From NCBI GenBank assembly GCA_019314185.1, contig JAFCZU010000003.1, positions 1 to 35,434 of the forward strand: 35,434 bases of DNA, in the 5' to 3' direction. The stretch comes from Deltaproteobacteria bacterium (GTDB lineage: Bacteria; Desulfobacterota; Desulfobacteria; Desulfobacterales; ETH-SRB1). Every line of letters starts with the position of its first letter. The stretch's first letter is position 1. The notes beneath the pieces were generated by a model that saw only the letters and a program-made list of their open reading frames with translations, was not told the origin of the DNA and ran no database searches. Of the stretch, positions 1 to 8,414 are shown one piece after another. The translations under genes and the position numbers were made by a program.

Positions 1-15
1 TCTCGCTGGATGTCA

Positions 16-927
16 CTATCTCATATCCAGCCTGTAACAACTTCCCTTGAATCGCTTGGCATACTTTTTCATTTCCGATGCTCGCTCTGTAATTTCGCCA
101 TAGTGGGAAAAGTTTCCGGATTTTGTGTTTGTAATTCCTATGGAAATGCTCATTACGTCGAATGATTTTAAATGCCCCTGTCTGTCACGGGATTCTAAAT
201 AACCCCTTGCTATATCAGCGCTATCATAAAAACTGGGTATGATGCTGTCAAAGGTGTCTATAATTGCTTGAGACGTTTTTTCAACGAGGTTTGAATCCAT
301 AATGAATATGAGATCGTCTCCCCCGATATGTCCTACAAAACTGTTTTCAGGTTGTTTGTTTTTTACAATATTAAGAATAAGACGTCCCGTTATCCTTATA
401 ACTTCATCTCCACGACTGAAACCATATTTATCATTAAGAGGTTTAAAGTAATCAAGGTCGGCATAAGCAAGAGCGAAAGCTTCTTTTTTGTCAAGTCTCT
501 TCTGAATTTGTTTATTTATTGATACGTTCCCGGGCAATTTTGTCAGAGGATTGATTTCGACAACTCTTTCAGCCCTGATAATGGAGAGCTTAACCCGAAT
601 CAGCATATCTTTTTCAAGATTGGATTTGCAGATATAGTCTTCAACAGACAAAGAATCCCATGTGGCAACAGCAGGCTGATCAGAAAAAACAGCAAGAACA
701 GGCAACTGGTAAAATATGGGGTCTTCCTTCAAATTACTGAGAATATTGATTGAAGCAAGATCATCGGTATTGATGTCAATAATTACAAGATCCGGTATGG
801 AATCGTAAATATAATCAAGAGCGGATTGTATATTATTAAAAACAGCTGTTTTGTATAAACCTTTCAACATTCTTTCTAAAACATTTAATGTTCTAATATC
901 CTTAGAAATAATTACGATCGATTTCAT
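16..927 (-). CDS. Response-regulator diguanylate cyclase (REC-GGDEF)
   Basis: Predicted cytoplasmic c-di-GMP synthase controlled by phosphorylation. Residues 1-120 form a receiver domain: strand IVIIS, an acidic residue after it, phospho-acceptor Asp in LVIIDIN near residue 51 and the conserved Lys in ICKSN. Residues 125-303 form a GGDEF domain beginning NPLTKLPGN, with DLDYFKPLND, then YGFSRGDEV and the signature GGDDL instead of GGDEF. The base-recognising Asn and Asp (PleD N335 and D344 equivalents) are kept, so c-di-GMP rather than cGAMP is expected. The I-site RxxD is absent (PENS at that place), so product inhibition at this site is unlikely. The ATG lies 2 nt after the upstream HDOD stop, so translational coupling is likely. 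Leu in the signature could lower activity. The domain call is secure, activity is not. Confidence 0.9.
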   Translation of the reverse strand: MKSIVIISKDIRTLNVLERMLKGLYKTAVFNNIQSALDYIYDSIPDLVIIDINTDDLASINILSNLKEDPIFYQLPVLAVFSDQPAVATWDSLSVEDYICKSNLEKDMLIRVKLSIIRAERVVEINPLTKLPGNVSINKQIQKRLDKKEAFALAYADLDYFKPLNDKYGFSRGDEVIRITGRLILNIVKNKQPENSFVGHIGGDDLIFIMDSNLVEKTSQAIIDTFDSIIPSFYDSADIARGYLESRDRQGHLKSFDVMSISIGITNTKSGNFSHYGEITERASEMKKYAKRFKGSCYRLDMR

Positions 928-929
928 AA

Positions 930-1766
930 TTATAAGGATAACTCCTCTGTAACACTCCGCGAATCTTCCATCTCTACCAGTATTTCTTTTATATCACTTT
1001 CCTTCAGATCAATATATTCAAAGGCGGCAGGATTTAAAACAGGTATAAAGGAGTTGCCGACACATCCGAATCCCATTGCGCGCACGAGAATATCTGATAA
1101 GTGAACAATTGCTGTTTCAAGAGGGGCATTTTTTGAGAGATGAGGTTCATGGTGGTACTTTATACTTTCTACCAGGTTAAGAGGAAAATGCCATTTCTCC
1201 GCCAGCCAGGAACCGACACCAGCATGAGTTTCGGCGAAATGATTCTTCTCCACCTCAAAAATAGTAATGCCTTTCATATCCGTTTCGTTTATCATTTTTT
1301 CATATTCCTCAGGAAATTGAAGAATTAGAACTACCTTCCCTATGTCATGAAGCAGACCTGCGGCATAGACATCTTCAGGTTTCTTCAATCCTTTCCGTTG
1401 GGCTATGAGTTTTGCTGTTATCGCACAGTTAAGAGAATGTTCCCAGAGTCCGAGTATAGATTTCTGCATCAGCTCGAACACGGAGGCTCCAACGAGCAAT
1501 CCTTTTATGACATTCAATCCAAGAAGCACAGTTGCGTGTGATATGGATGATATTCTACAGGGAAAACCATAGACTACCGAATTAACCATCTTGAGAATTT
1601 TTGTTGTCAGAGAGGGATCACTCGATATGAAATTGCTAATTTTATCTAAGGATATATCCGGTTTTTCAATAATCCCTGAAATCCGTTTAAAAACATCCGG
1701 TGTGGTTGGAAGACTGCTTATACTTTCGACTTTCCTGCGCATGCTTTTGATGGCATTATTGTTCAT
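930..1766 (-). CDS. HDOD domain signalling protein
   Basis: A 278-residue HDOD protein, the HD-like output or adaptor domain common in c-di-GMP and chemotaxis networks. The family opening [13 protein letters not shown] is near residue 17, [15 protein letters not shown] near 50-65, and an HD-type patch [10 protein letters not shown] near 140. HDOD domains generally lack verified hydrolase activity and act as scaffolds, although the HD dyad is present here. The start overlaps the end of the upstream 98-residue gene by 11 nt and the stop is 2 nt before the REC-GGDEF gene, so the three form one operon. A signalling role together with c-di-GMP is inferred from this linkage. Confidence 0.9.
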   Translation of the reverse strand: MNNNAIKSMRRKVESISSLPTTPDVFKRISGIIEKPDISLDKISNFISSDPSLTTKILKMVNSVVYGFPCRISSISHATVLLGLNVIKGLLVGASVFELMQKSILGLWEHSLNCAITAKLIAQRKGLKKPEDVYAAGLLHDIGKVVLILQFPEEYEKMINETDMKGITIFEVEKNHFAETHAGVGSWLAEKWHFPLNLVESIKYHHEPHLSKNAPLETAIVHLSDILVRAMGFGCVGNSFIPVLNPAAFEYIDLKESDIKEILVEMEDSRSVTEELSL

Positions 1767-2052
1767 ATAAAACCTCTATATGTTCCCTTACCAGCCTTTT
1801 CAGCAAATTCATATAAGGTTTGTTTTCCACGTTTTTGAATCTCATATTCATTTGAACCAGCATTTCTTCTTTGGGTATACTGTGCTGAGACGGAACGTCT
1901 ATATATACACTTTTGATATTCATATTGCGGATCTTAATTATCAGCCGTTCCGTCAATTCAGTATCTTTGTTGAGCAAAACAGTGTTGCCTCTTGTTACGG
2001 GTTTTGTTAACTTCATTCCCGGTTCGAGTTTGTCTGTAAAAATTTTCGGCAT
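1756..2052 (-). CDS. Small protein resembling HD-GYP N-terminal domain
   Basis: A 98-residue cytoplasmic protein. Its first half ([15 protein letters not shown], then [14 protein letters not shown] and SVYID) matches the pattern of the small beta domain that precedes many HD-GYP phosphodiesterases (LxPGMxLxxxV...LLxxGTxLTxxxI). No HD-GYP domain follows. The ATG at 2052 is chosen because AAAGGAG lies 6 nt upstream. The open frame continues 33 codons further up to 2151, but those codons encode catalase residues and belong to the katA remnant. The gene is therefore fused in frame, across a deletion junction, to broken catalase sequence, and its Shine-Dalgarno lies at that junction. It overlaps the HDOD gene by 11 nt. 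The function is not established; a role as sensory partner of the HDOD/GGDEF pair is inferred. Confidence 0.7.
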   Translation of the reverse strand: MPKIFTDKLEPGMKLTKPVTRGNTVLLNKDTELTERLIIKIRNMNIKSVYIDVPSQHSIPKEEMLVQMNMRFKNVENKPYMNLLKRLVREHIEVLYEQ

Positions 2053-2356
2053 GCCTGCTCCTTTTTTACCACCAACTGTAGAGAATCGAACAAAAAGATC
2101 GGTTTTCTTTCCTACACTGGAAAGAAAATTGGCTTCGGTATAATTGCTCACGTCATTAGTAACCTCTATCCATAGGCTCCAGTGCCTTTAGCGTGTACTA
2201 CCCGTTCAGGAATACGTTCACGGCCGAAATGGTAAACTTATCCAGCAAGTGGGCATCTTGCATCAGAGCAGGATCTTTCGTACCTGCTATCAAAGTATTC
2301 AGATCGTTACCAATAGGTTTGCCGAAGTTATTGGTGAAGACTTTTTTCTCAGACAT
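2053..2356 (-). pseudogene. katA: Catalase N-terminal remnant (clade-3 katA-like), decayed
   Basis: The remains of a monofunctional haem catalase. The intact N-terminus reads MSEKKVFTNNFGKPIGND, then ALMQDAHLLDKF, with a good ribosome site (GGAGGT) before the ATG at 2356. Near 2235 a one-base loss shifts the frame; [20 protein letters not shown] continues in another frame, so the catalytic His of the VVHAKG motif is still encoded. Near 2170 a further ~4-base loss restores a third frame carrying [15 protein letters not shown] and [14 protein letters not shown]. Homology stops at about 2053, so roughly 400 codons of the usual 480-500, including the haem-binding Tyr region, are gone. The neighbour upstream is superoxide dismutase, so an oxidative-stress pair has lost its catalase half. 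No function is expected from the protein. Confidence 0.85.
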
Positions 2357-2449
2357 TTTACACCTCCATTTCACCATTATGATTTGCGTTAAGCAGCTAT
2401 TGCCGCAACCAAAGATATTCGTTTCAAAAAACACGCAGTTCCAGCGGTC

Positions 2450-2487
2450 AACTATATATTATAGTTCGGTGATTTCCTGTTTTTCAA
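2450..2487 (-). promoter_or_regulatory. katA promoter with palindromic operator over the -10
   Basis: On the minus strand TTGAAA (2482-2487) is followed after 18 nt by a perfect TATAAT (2458-2463), about 100 nt before the katA ATG. The -10 lies inside a 17-nt near-perfect palindrome at 2450-2466 (AACTATA, three central bases, TATAGTT), the size and AT-rich character of Fur/PerR-family operators. Peroxide control is an inference from the catalase gene; the operator class is not proven. The promoter now reads through the dead catalase into the HDOD/GGDEF operon. Confidence 0.55.
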
Positions 2488-2688
2488 GACCCCGTGTTTT
2501 TTCTCTGGCCAAGTGCAGAATCTCCAAGCTTGTACTTTTTATTCCTGAAAAGATCTTTATGAAGCGACAAATAGCCCTTCTTTAGCAAAAGATACTTAGT
2601 ATTTTAAGATAGTTATCTATGCCAACCCCTTTTTACTATTTATAGGATTAGCCCTCCCAATTTGGATCTCGGTTTTTTCGCCCCACAG
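2488..2688. other. Intergenic stretch between katA promoter and sodB
   Basis: About 200 nt with no convincing gene. One minus-strand frame stays open for ~40 codons (contains LEILHLAREKTRGLEKQEI and ends at a TAA just before the katA -10). It has no start codon with a ribosome site and I do not recognise it; it could be the tail of another decayed gene. No clear terminator for sodB was seen. Confidence 0.4.
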
Positions 2689-3282
2689 TTAAGCAAAATT
2701 AGAGTTGACAAACTCCCAATTGATAAGCCTTTTAATAAAGGCATCAAGGTAGTTACCTCGCCCGTTTTGGTAGTCAAGATAATACGCATGCTCCCAGACG
2801 TCCACTGTCAATAAGGGCTTCACGCCATGAGCTACAGGTGTATCAGCATTTGAGGTTTTCATAATCTCCAGCTTGTTATTATTCAGTACCAGCCATGCCC
2901 AGCCGCTGCCGAACTGAGTAAGACCGGCATTCTTCAACTGTTCAATGAAGTTGTCATAGCCTTCGAAATCGGTATCGATCTTCTTTGCGATGTCACCTGT
3001 GGGTAATCCCCCGCCATCAGGCTTCATTGATTGCCAGTAAAATGTATGGTTCCAAACCTGAGCCGCGTTGTTGAAAATTGCGGCTTTGTCAGCATCATTT
3101 ACTGTTTTTTTGATGATATCCTCTATCGTCTCATTGGTCAGAGCAGTTCCCTCGATCAACTTTTTCAGGTTGGTAATATAAGCGTTATGGTGTTTTCCAT
3201 GATGAAAAGCCAATGTCTTCGAGCTGATATGTGGTGCCAAAGCATCTTTTTCGTAAGGAAGGTCGGGAAGGGTAATAGTCAT
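2689..3282 (-). CDS. sodB: Superoxide dismutase, Fe type
   Basis: Fe/Mn-family superoxide dismutase of 197 residues, dismutating superoxide to O2 and H2O2 in the cytoplasm (no signal peptide). Metal ligands are visible in FHHGKHHNAY (His), AAQVWNHTFYW (His) and DVWEHAYYLDYQN (Asp and His). Gln in AAQVWNH, with Ala in GSGWAWL, is the Fe-type arrangement; Mn enzymes carry the Gln at the later site. Length is normal. A strong AAGGAGG site lies 5-6 nt before the ATG. The H2O2 it makes would have been removed by the neighbouring catalase, which is now broken. Confidence 0.95.
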   Translation of the reverse strand: MTITLPDLPYEKDALAPHISSKTLAFHHGKHHNAYITNLKKLIEGTALTNETIEDIIKKTVNDADKAAIFNNAAQVWNHTFYWQSMKPDGGGLPTGDIAKKIDTDFEGYDNFIEQLKNAGLTQFGSGWAWLVLNNNKLEIMKTSNADTPVAHGVKPLLTVDVWEHAYYLDYQNGRGNYLDAFIKRLINWEFVNSNFA

Positions 3283-3390
3283 ATTTTTCCTCCTTTTTTG
3301 CGAACTTTGATTTTTTCGTGCCGAACGCTGGAGTTGAGGGGCGGCACGGTTTTTTGCGCTCTGAATTTCAATCGCTTCATGACAGGAAAC

Positions 3391-3428
3391 GTTTCATGAA
3401 TGTAAATATCTGATTTACACGAAATGAA
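3391..3428. promoter_or_regulatory. Inverted repeat upstream of sodB
   Basis: TGTAAAT (3401-3407) and ATTTACA (3413-3419) form a 7-bp inverted repeat with a 5-nt centre, about 120 nt before the sodB start. Flanking GTTTCAT and AATGAAC extend the symmetry weakly. It could be an operator or an mRNA hairpin. No regulator can be named from sequence alone. Confidence 0.25.
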
Positions 3429-3453
3429 CCATCTGTTTTGAATAAAGAACATT

Positions 3454-3666
3454 CTATCCACAATCTAACTTTGGAATAGTAGATATCCTTCCATGGCAAT
3501 CGCAACAATTTATTGTTTTACCATTATATCGGCCTGGTACTCCTTTAACACCTTCTTCTGAAACAGGCTTATTTTTATAGTTTGCCCATTTTGAGTGAGA
3601 CTGAGCTAAACTTGTCGCTCCGAATAGAAATACGACTGCACATATTAAAACTATTAACTTTCTCAT
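3454..3666 (-). CDS. Small secreted protein with one CXXCH haem motif
   Basis: A 70-residue protein starting at the ATG at 3666, preceded by AAAGGAGG. Residues 1-21 are a typical signal peptide (MRKLIVLICAVVFLFGATSL, then AQS). The mature part is only ~48 residues and contains CCDCH, a CXXCH c-type haem attachment motif whose X positions include an extra Cys, plus a C-terminal Cys in KLDCG. This could be a very small periplasmic monohaem cytochrome or a haem-free Cys protein. No distal Met or other obvious sixth ligand stands out. It lies between the hybrid kinase (57 nt upstream) and sodB on the same strand. I do not recognise a named family. Confidence 0.65.
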   Translation of the reverse strand: MRKLIVLICAVVFLFGATSLAQSHSKWANYKNKPVSEEGVKGVPGRYNGKTINCCDCHGRISTIPKLDCG

Positions 3667-3723
3667 AAAATAAACACCTCCTTTTATTTTTTGCAAACAA
3701 AACATTGCTCACAACCTTTGCCT

Positions 3724-5814
3724 CTATCCCGTATCAAGAAGCTCTCTGATTTTTTCGGACAGTTCATTTATATTGAACGGCTTCTGAATAAAACCGTCAC
3801 AGCCTCGGTCTAATATCTCGGTCACCTCGCCTTCTGAGCTGTATCCGCTGGAAAGAAGTACCTTTACGTCGGGATTGATCACTTTTATTTTGTCATAAGC
3901 CTTACCACCACCCAAGTCCGGCATAATCATGTCAAGAATGACCAGATCTATTTTATCTTCATTTGCCTCATAGACCTCAACGGCCTCCCTGCCGCCTTTG
4001 GCCTTGAGTACGGTGTATCCTGTTTTCTCGAGCATCATGACGCTTGTGTCTAATACCTGGTCTTCATCGTCTACAAGAAGAATGGTGCCGCTTCCCTCTA
4101 TAACGTGCCCAGCAGGCTTGATAGCCGTCACGACTTCTTTGTCTGACGCGGGAAGATAAATGCTGAAGGTTGTACCACGCCCTTTTTTAGAATTGACATG
4201 GATGTATCCACGATGGCCTTTGATAATACCATGAGAAGAAGCCATCCCAAGGCCTGTGCCTCTTCCCATTTGTTTGGTGGTAAAGAATGGTTCAAAGATG
4301 CGCTCCCGGACATCTTTGTCCATACCTGTGCCTGTATCGGTTACTGTTAGGAGAGCATAGCTGCCGGATCTTGGATTATGCGCTAAGTCTTTTATATGAT
4401 TATACGTTACGTTTACTGTTTTTAAGGTAAGCGTTCCGCCACGAGGCATGGCCTCTGAAGCATTTATGTACAAATTCAGCAGGACCTGCTCAATTTGCGA
4501 CTGGTCAGCCTCTATGCTGGATAAGTCCTCAGTTAATTCTATATGGATAGTGATCTCTTTGTGGGTCATGCCAAATATATCAGAGGTTTCTTCGACTATC
4601 TGGTTGAGGCTGATCGGTTTTACCTCATATCTTCCTTTGCTGGCATATCCTAAAAGCTGGGCCGTAAGACTGGCTCCCCTCTGTACCTGTTTTGTAATGA
4701 TTTGCAACCGTTCATAATGCGGGTGCGTAGAATCGACATCGAAAAGCATCAATGAAGCAGTACCCTGGATAATCATAAGCAGGTTGTTGAAGTCATGGGC
4801 AATGCCTCCCGCAAGGGTGCCGATAGCCTCCGTCTTCTGGACTTCTCGGAACAATGTTTCAATTTTCTTTTTTTCTTCCTCTGCGCGCTTGCGTTCGGTG
4901 ACGTCAACCCAACTTGCGAGATAATAATCGAGTTTCCCTTTATGGGTTATTGACACTGAAGTTATTTCAACCCAGAAGCGTTCTCCACCTTTCTTTTGAA
5001 AAGTCTCCTCACATACCATATCATCCTTGAGCATTGCCAATTTAAGATCTTTCTGTATTTCCTTACCTTTTGGCCAAAACGGGTATGGAGCCTCAGTGCC
5101 TACAAGCTCTTCAGAGATAAAGTCGGTCAACCTTTCCAGCGAAGGGTTTACGTAACCTATTGAAGTATCCGGGTTGATACATATTATAGGATTGGGAGAA
5201 TTGTTCAACATTTTGGTACTAAAATTCTTGCTTCTTTTGAGTTCTTCCTCGGCTTGCTTACGGATAGTAATATCGGTGTAGAATCCGCCGACCGCGTAAA
5301 TATTACGGTTTGCATCATACAATGGGAATTTGAACGTGATAAAGGTATGTTCACCGTCTTTCAAAGGAATAGTCTCTTCAAACTCCACAGAAATGTTGCA
5401 ATTTTTGACTTTTTCATCTTGGGATCGGAAAAGTGTGGCTACATGTTCAGGAAAAACATCAAAATCGTTCTTGCCTATGATCTCTTTCATGGGAATATGC
5501 ACCAACATCTCATATTGTCTGTTAATGAGTAGGTATTTGCCCGCAGAATCTTTGAGGTAGATCGGCGCAGGAATGTTGTCAAGAATCGCCTTCAGGTAAC
5601 GTTTGCTTTCTGCCAACTCTCTCTGTTTGATGATATAACGTCCCTGTACCCTACCAATTAAAAAACCCGCAACACAGCCTACTAATGCAGGGATAATGTA
5701 ACGATGCAAATCTCCCGCGTGAGCGGTACCAGCCAAGACTATACACCCAATAATCGGCACAACAATTGAACCGGTTAAGGAATACCTGATTTGGAGTTTA
5801 GTTATAAGATTCAT
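3724..5814 (-). CDS. PAS-PAS hybrid histidine kinase with C-terminal receiver
   Basis: A membrane-attached hybrid sensor kinase of 696 residues. Two hydrophobic segments (about 14-33 and 40-58) are followed by two PAS domains (about 70-185 and 195-310, each ending in a PAC-like region: [15 protein letters not shown] and [14 protein letters not shown]). Next come a HisKA domain with [15 protein letters not shown] (His near 340), a HATPase domain ([11 protein letters not shown]-box, TDTGTGMD G1-box, [10 protein letters not shown]2-box) and a receiver with acidic LLVDDED, phospho-acceptor Asp in [10 protein letters not shown] near 628 and Lys in IQKPF. The ATG at 5814 is preferred over an in-frame TTG four codons earlier; neither has a strong ribosome site. 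The ligand is unknown. No DNA-binding partner lies nearby. Confidence 0.92.
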   Translation of the reverse strand: MNLITKLQIRYSLTGSIVVPIIGCIVLAGTAHAGDLHRYIIPALVGCVAGFLIGRVQGRYIIKQRELAESKRYLKAILDNIPAPIYLKDSAGKYLLINRQYEMLVHIPMKEIIGKNDFDVFPEHVATLFRSQDEKVKNCNISVEFEETIPLKDGEHTFITFKFPLYDANRNIYAVGGFYTDITIRKQAEEELKRSKNFSTKMLNNSPNPIICINPDTSIGYVNPSLERLTDFISEELVGTEAPYPFWPKGKEIQKDLKLAMLKDDMVCEETFQKKGGERFWVEITSVSITHKGKLDYYLASWVDVTERKRAEEEKKKIETLFREVQKTEAIGTLAGGIAHDFNNLLMIIQGTASLMLFDVDSTHPHYERLQIITKQVQRGASLTAQLLGYASKGRYEVKPISLNQIVEETSDIFGMTHKEITIHIELTEDLSSIEADQSQIEQVLLNLYINASEAMPRGGTLTLKTVNVTYNHIKDLAHNPRSGSYALLTVTDTGTGMDKDVRERIFEPFFTTKQMGRGTGLGMASSHGIIKGHRGYIHVNSKKGRGTTFSIYLPASDKEVVTAIKPAGHVIEGSGTILLVDDEDQVLDTSVMMLEKTGYTVLKAKGGREAVEVYEANEDKIDLVILDMIMPDLGGGKAYDKIKVINPDVKVLLSSGYSSEGEVTEILDRGCDGFIQKPFNINELSEKIRELLDTG

Positions 5815-5826
5815 AGGAAATACCAA

Positions 5827-6202
5827 TTTGCTTTATAGCTCTTACCGCTGTATGTAATTTCTAAAATATCAAAAACATATCGAAACCGCAAACGTATTTT
5901 TTCTTTTCCGGTGTCTGGCTGTAACTGGCTTCAGAATTTCTATTCCCCACCGTAGCATTTCAGACTTAAGCTGAATATATTCTTTACGTTTTTTCTAATT
6001 TCTGCCATAATTTTTTAATTTTAGAGGAATCAATCCCTACAGATTTCAGATTTAGGGGTTATTGTATTATGATCCCCTCGCATTTCAAGTAATTAGAGCA
6101 ATCTGGAAAAACAACGAGTAACATCTTAAATATTAATTATTCAAACCTTTTGTGCCGCTAATCTCTTTTGTGCGGCCTCGCAAAGGTAATTCGAACGACC
6201 TT
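5827..6202. other. Divergent intergenic region, kinase / antiporter
   Basis: About 375 nt without a gene, separating the divergent kinase and antiporter genes. It is AT-rich and contains one plausible plus-strand promoter (listed separately). I saw no copy of the dispersed repeat families here. Confidence 0.4.
5983..6011 (+). promoter_or_regulatory. Possible sigma70-type promoter toward antiporter
   Basis: TTTACG (5983-5988), a 17-nt spacer and CATAAT (6006-6011) give a reasonable match to a -35/-10 pair, about 190 nt before the antiporter start. The match is imperfect and the region is AT-rich, so a chance match is possible. Confidence 0.35.
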
Positions 6203-8131
6203 ATGGAACAGAGCATGAAGATATTCCTGATTATTGCTGGTTTTACAATCGTAGCGCTTGCATCAAAGCAAATCGGGCAATATTTTACCAAAGCGAAACT
6301 CCCCCTGATCAGCGGATTCCTATTTACCGGAATAATAGCCGGTCCTTTTATACTGGGCTTAATTACAGAAGAAGCTGTAAAAACTCTCCACTTTATCGAC
6401 CAACTGTCCCTGGCCTTTATTGCTTTTGCCGCGGGAAGCGAACTGTACTTAAAAAACTTAAGAAGTCGGTTGAAAAGCATTGAATGGGTGACAACCGGAC
6501 TTGTTGCAGCTACTTTTACTCTTAGCAGTTTGACTGTTTTCGTGTTGGCGGATTTTATTTCCTTTATGCGGGCCATGCCGGTAAGCAACCGAATTGCTGT
6601 TTCAATTCTTGCGGGAACTATAATGGTAGCACGTTCTCCATCTTCGGCAATAGCAATTGTGAATGAATTACGCGCCAAAGGCCCCTTTACACAAACTGCA
6701 TTAGGTGTAATCGTGGTTATGGACGTTGTGGTCATTATGCTGTTTGCTGTGAATACCTCTATAGCAGACTTCCTTTTGACGAGTTTTCGTTTTGATATAA
6801 GCCTTATAATCCTGGTGGCAGCCGAACTGCTCATATCGCTGGCAATTGGTTACGCACTTGGCAAAATATTGAAGTCTGTCCTGTCCCGGCACATCAACAG
6901 CATTGTTAAAACAGGAATAATTTTACTGGCAGGCTATGGGGTTTTTCTCTTATCTGAAGAGATCCGCGGTATCAGCCAAGCCCAATTGCCCTTTGAAATA
7001 CTTTTAGAACCTTTGCTCATCTGCATGATTGGAAGCTTTCTGGTAACAAATTACAGCAACCATCGCAATCAATTCAGGAAAATTCTATACAATATCGGGC
7101 CTGCGGTTTACATCCTCTTTTTCACTCTGACCGGAGCTTCACTGGCGCTTGATATTTTATCCGTGACCTGGCCAATTGCACTTGCCCTGTTCTTTGTACG
7201 AATAGTGGGAATTTTTATTGGTTCTTTTAGCGGCGGCATGCTGTCCGGTGATCCGGTGGAACACAACAGGATTAGCTGGATGACTTATTTGACCCAGGCA
7301 GGCATAGGGCTGGGCTTGGCGAAAGAAGTGGCTTCGGAGTTCCCGGAATGGGGACCTGAATTTGCCACAGTGATTATTTCGGTAATTGTACTGAACCAGA
7401 TCATCGGCCCTGTTTTTTTCAAATGGGCAATTAATATGGCGGGAGAGGCGCACCCTCGCTTAAAAACAACGAAATTTAACGAAACGCGCAATGTAATTAT
7501 CTTTGGCCTGGAAAGACAATCCATTGCGCTGGCGCGCAAGTTATGCTCACACAATTGGCAGACGAAAATAGCAGCTATAGAATCCGATTCGATGGAAAAA
7601 TTGGCAAACTCTGATATCGATATCTATCCTATTGCCGGCCTAACACGAGATGCATTTGATCAGCTTGACGCAAAAAAAGCCGGCGCCATTGTCTCATTAC
7701 TCTCGGATGAAGAAAATTATCGCATTTGTGAGATAGCTTATGAACATTTTGGAACAAAAAATCTGGTTGTTCGTTTAAATGATCGGACCAATTTCGATCG
7801 CTTTCATAAATTAGGCGCTTTGGTCGTTGAACCAGGCAGCGCACTTGTCAGCCTGCTTGATAATTTTGTGCGTTCGCCATCCAGCGCATCGCTGTTGCTC
7901 GGCATGGAAAAGAATCAGGATATAGTTGATCTGGAAGTACAAAACCCTTACCTGCACTGCGTACCTTTAGATGAACTGCGGTTACCCATAGATACGCTTA
8001 TTCTTTCTGTTCGCCGCAATAACCGCATATTAACCTCACACGGTTATACCCAACTCGAAATCGGCGATTGGGCGACAGTAATTGGCTCGGCAAAAAGCTT
8101 AGAAGAAGTGATGCTGCTATTTGATGCATGA
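6203..8131 (+). CDS. CPA2-family monovalent cation:proton antiporter with RCK domains
   Basis: Inner-membrane transporter of about 642 residues. The N-terminal ~400 residues have about 12 hydrophobic segments of the CPA2 Na+/H+ (or K+/H+) exchanger fold, with features such as KLPLISGFLFTGIIAGP, ARSPSSAIAIV and VIVVMDVVVIM. The C-terminal ~220 residues are a TrkA-N (RCK-N) Rossmann domain starting NVIIFGLERQSIALARKL and an RCK-C domain (NPYLHCVPLDEL...GDWATVIG). The usual GxGxxG nucleotide loop is degenerate (FGLERQS), so ligand binding may differ from KefC. The frame opens at a GTG at 6152, but the ATG at 6203 (or 6215, MKIFLII) is more likely because the membrane fold begins there. Ion specificity cannot be read from sequence. 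Confidence 0.88.
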   Translation: MEQSMKIFLIIAGFTIVALASKQIGQYFTKAKLPLISGFLFTGIIAGPFILGLITEEAVKTLHFIDQLSLAFIAFAAGSELYLKNLRSRLKSIEWVTTGLVAATFTLSSLTVFVLADFISFMRAMPVSNRIAVSILAGTIMVARSPSSAIAIVNELRAKGPFTQTALGVIVVMDVVVIMLFAVNTSIADFLLTSFRFDISLIILVAAELLISLAIGYALGKILKSVLSRHINSIVKTGIILLAGYGVFLLSEEIRGISQAQLPFEILLEPLLICMIGSFLVTNYSNHRNQFRKILYNIGPAVYILFFTLTGASLALDILSVTWPIALALFFVRIVGIFIGSFSGGMLSGDPVEHNRISWMTYLTQAGIGLGLAKEVASEFPEWGPEFATVIISVIVLNQIIGPVFFKWAINMAGEAHPRLKTTKFNETRNVIIFGLERQSIALARKLCSHNWQTKIAAIESDSMEKLANSDIDIYPIAGLTRDAFDQLDAKKAGAIVSLLSDEENYRICEIAYEHFGTKNLVVRLNDRTNFDRFHKLGALVVEPGSALVSLLDNFVRSPSSASLLLGMEKNQDIVDLEVQNPYLHCVPLDELRLPIDTLILSVRRNNRILTSHGYTQLEIGDWATVIGSAKSLEEVMLLFDA

Positions 8132-8227
8132 TAAAGGACCATATGGAGCTGTTAGAGTAATTAAAGATCCGGGTAGGCTTTGGTTTGTCCCTGACAAGAA
8201 GCTGTTTTACTTAAAACCGTATAAGTT

Positions 8228-8332
8228 AAAAGTGCCTAAAGTTATGGAGTCGCTTCGCTCCGCTGGTTTTATATGATTGACAGAATTCCTTAACTTTAGG
8301 CACTTCAAACTTTAGTTCACTTCAAACTCTTG
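8228..8332. repeat. Dispersed repeat, GTGCCTAAAG family with hairpin core
   Basis: Arms AAGTGCCTAAAGTTATGGA (8230-8248) and TCCTTAACTTTAGGCACTT (8287-8305) form an inverted repeat around GTCGCTTCGCTCCGC and GGTTTTATATGATTGACAG. Further degenerate copies of the unit (TTTAG, TTCAC) follow to 8332. The core recurs almost unchanged near 16981-17025 and in part at 18145 and 27257. It lies between the antiporter and pabBC and could form a long RNA hairpin. Confidence 0.75.
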
Positions 8333-8414
8333 CAGCGTTTCTTCAGGCAGAGCCAGAAAGCTCTAACCTGGCCCTGAGAATCAAGTTTTTCAAGGTAAAA
8401 AAAAGCTCAGACAT

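Noticed and set aside
16..927. Possible Hypr-type (cGAMP-making) GGDEF domain because of Ser in YGFSRGD
   Set aside because: Alignment to PleD puts the specificity residue D344 at the Asp of RGD, which is retained; the Ser is two positions earlier, where variation is common.
2193..2585. 130-codon plus-strand frame over the katA promoter
   Set aside because: Antisense to recognisable catalase codons and promoter elements; no ribosome site.
3279..3461. 60-codon minus-strand frame upstream of sodB
   Set aside because: No ribosome site, no family resemblance, overlaps the sodB leader and the end of the CXXCH gene; judged chance.
6152..6202. GTG start giving a 17-residue N-terminal extension on the antiporter
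   Set aside because: The extension is charged, has no ribosome site and precedes the family start; the ATG at 6203 or 6215 fits better.
6133..6834. 233-codon minus-strand frame opposite the antiporter
   Set aside because: Low-complexity Ser/Thr/Ile/Lys translation characteristic of the reverse strand of a membrane-protein gene; no start signal.
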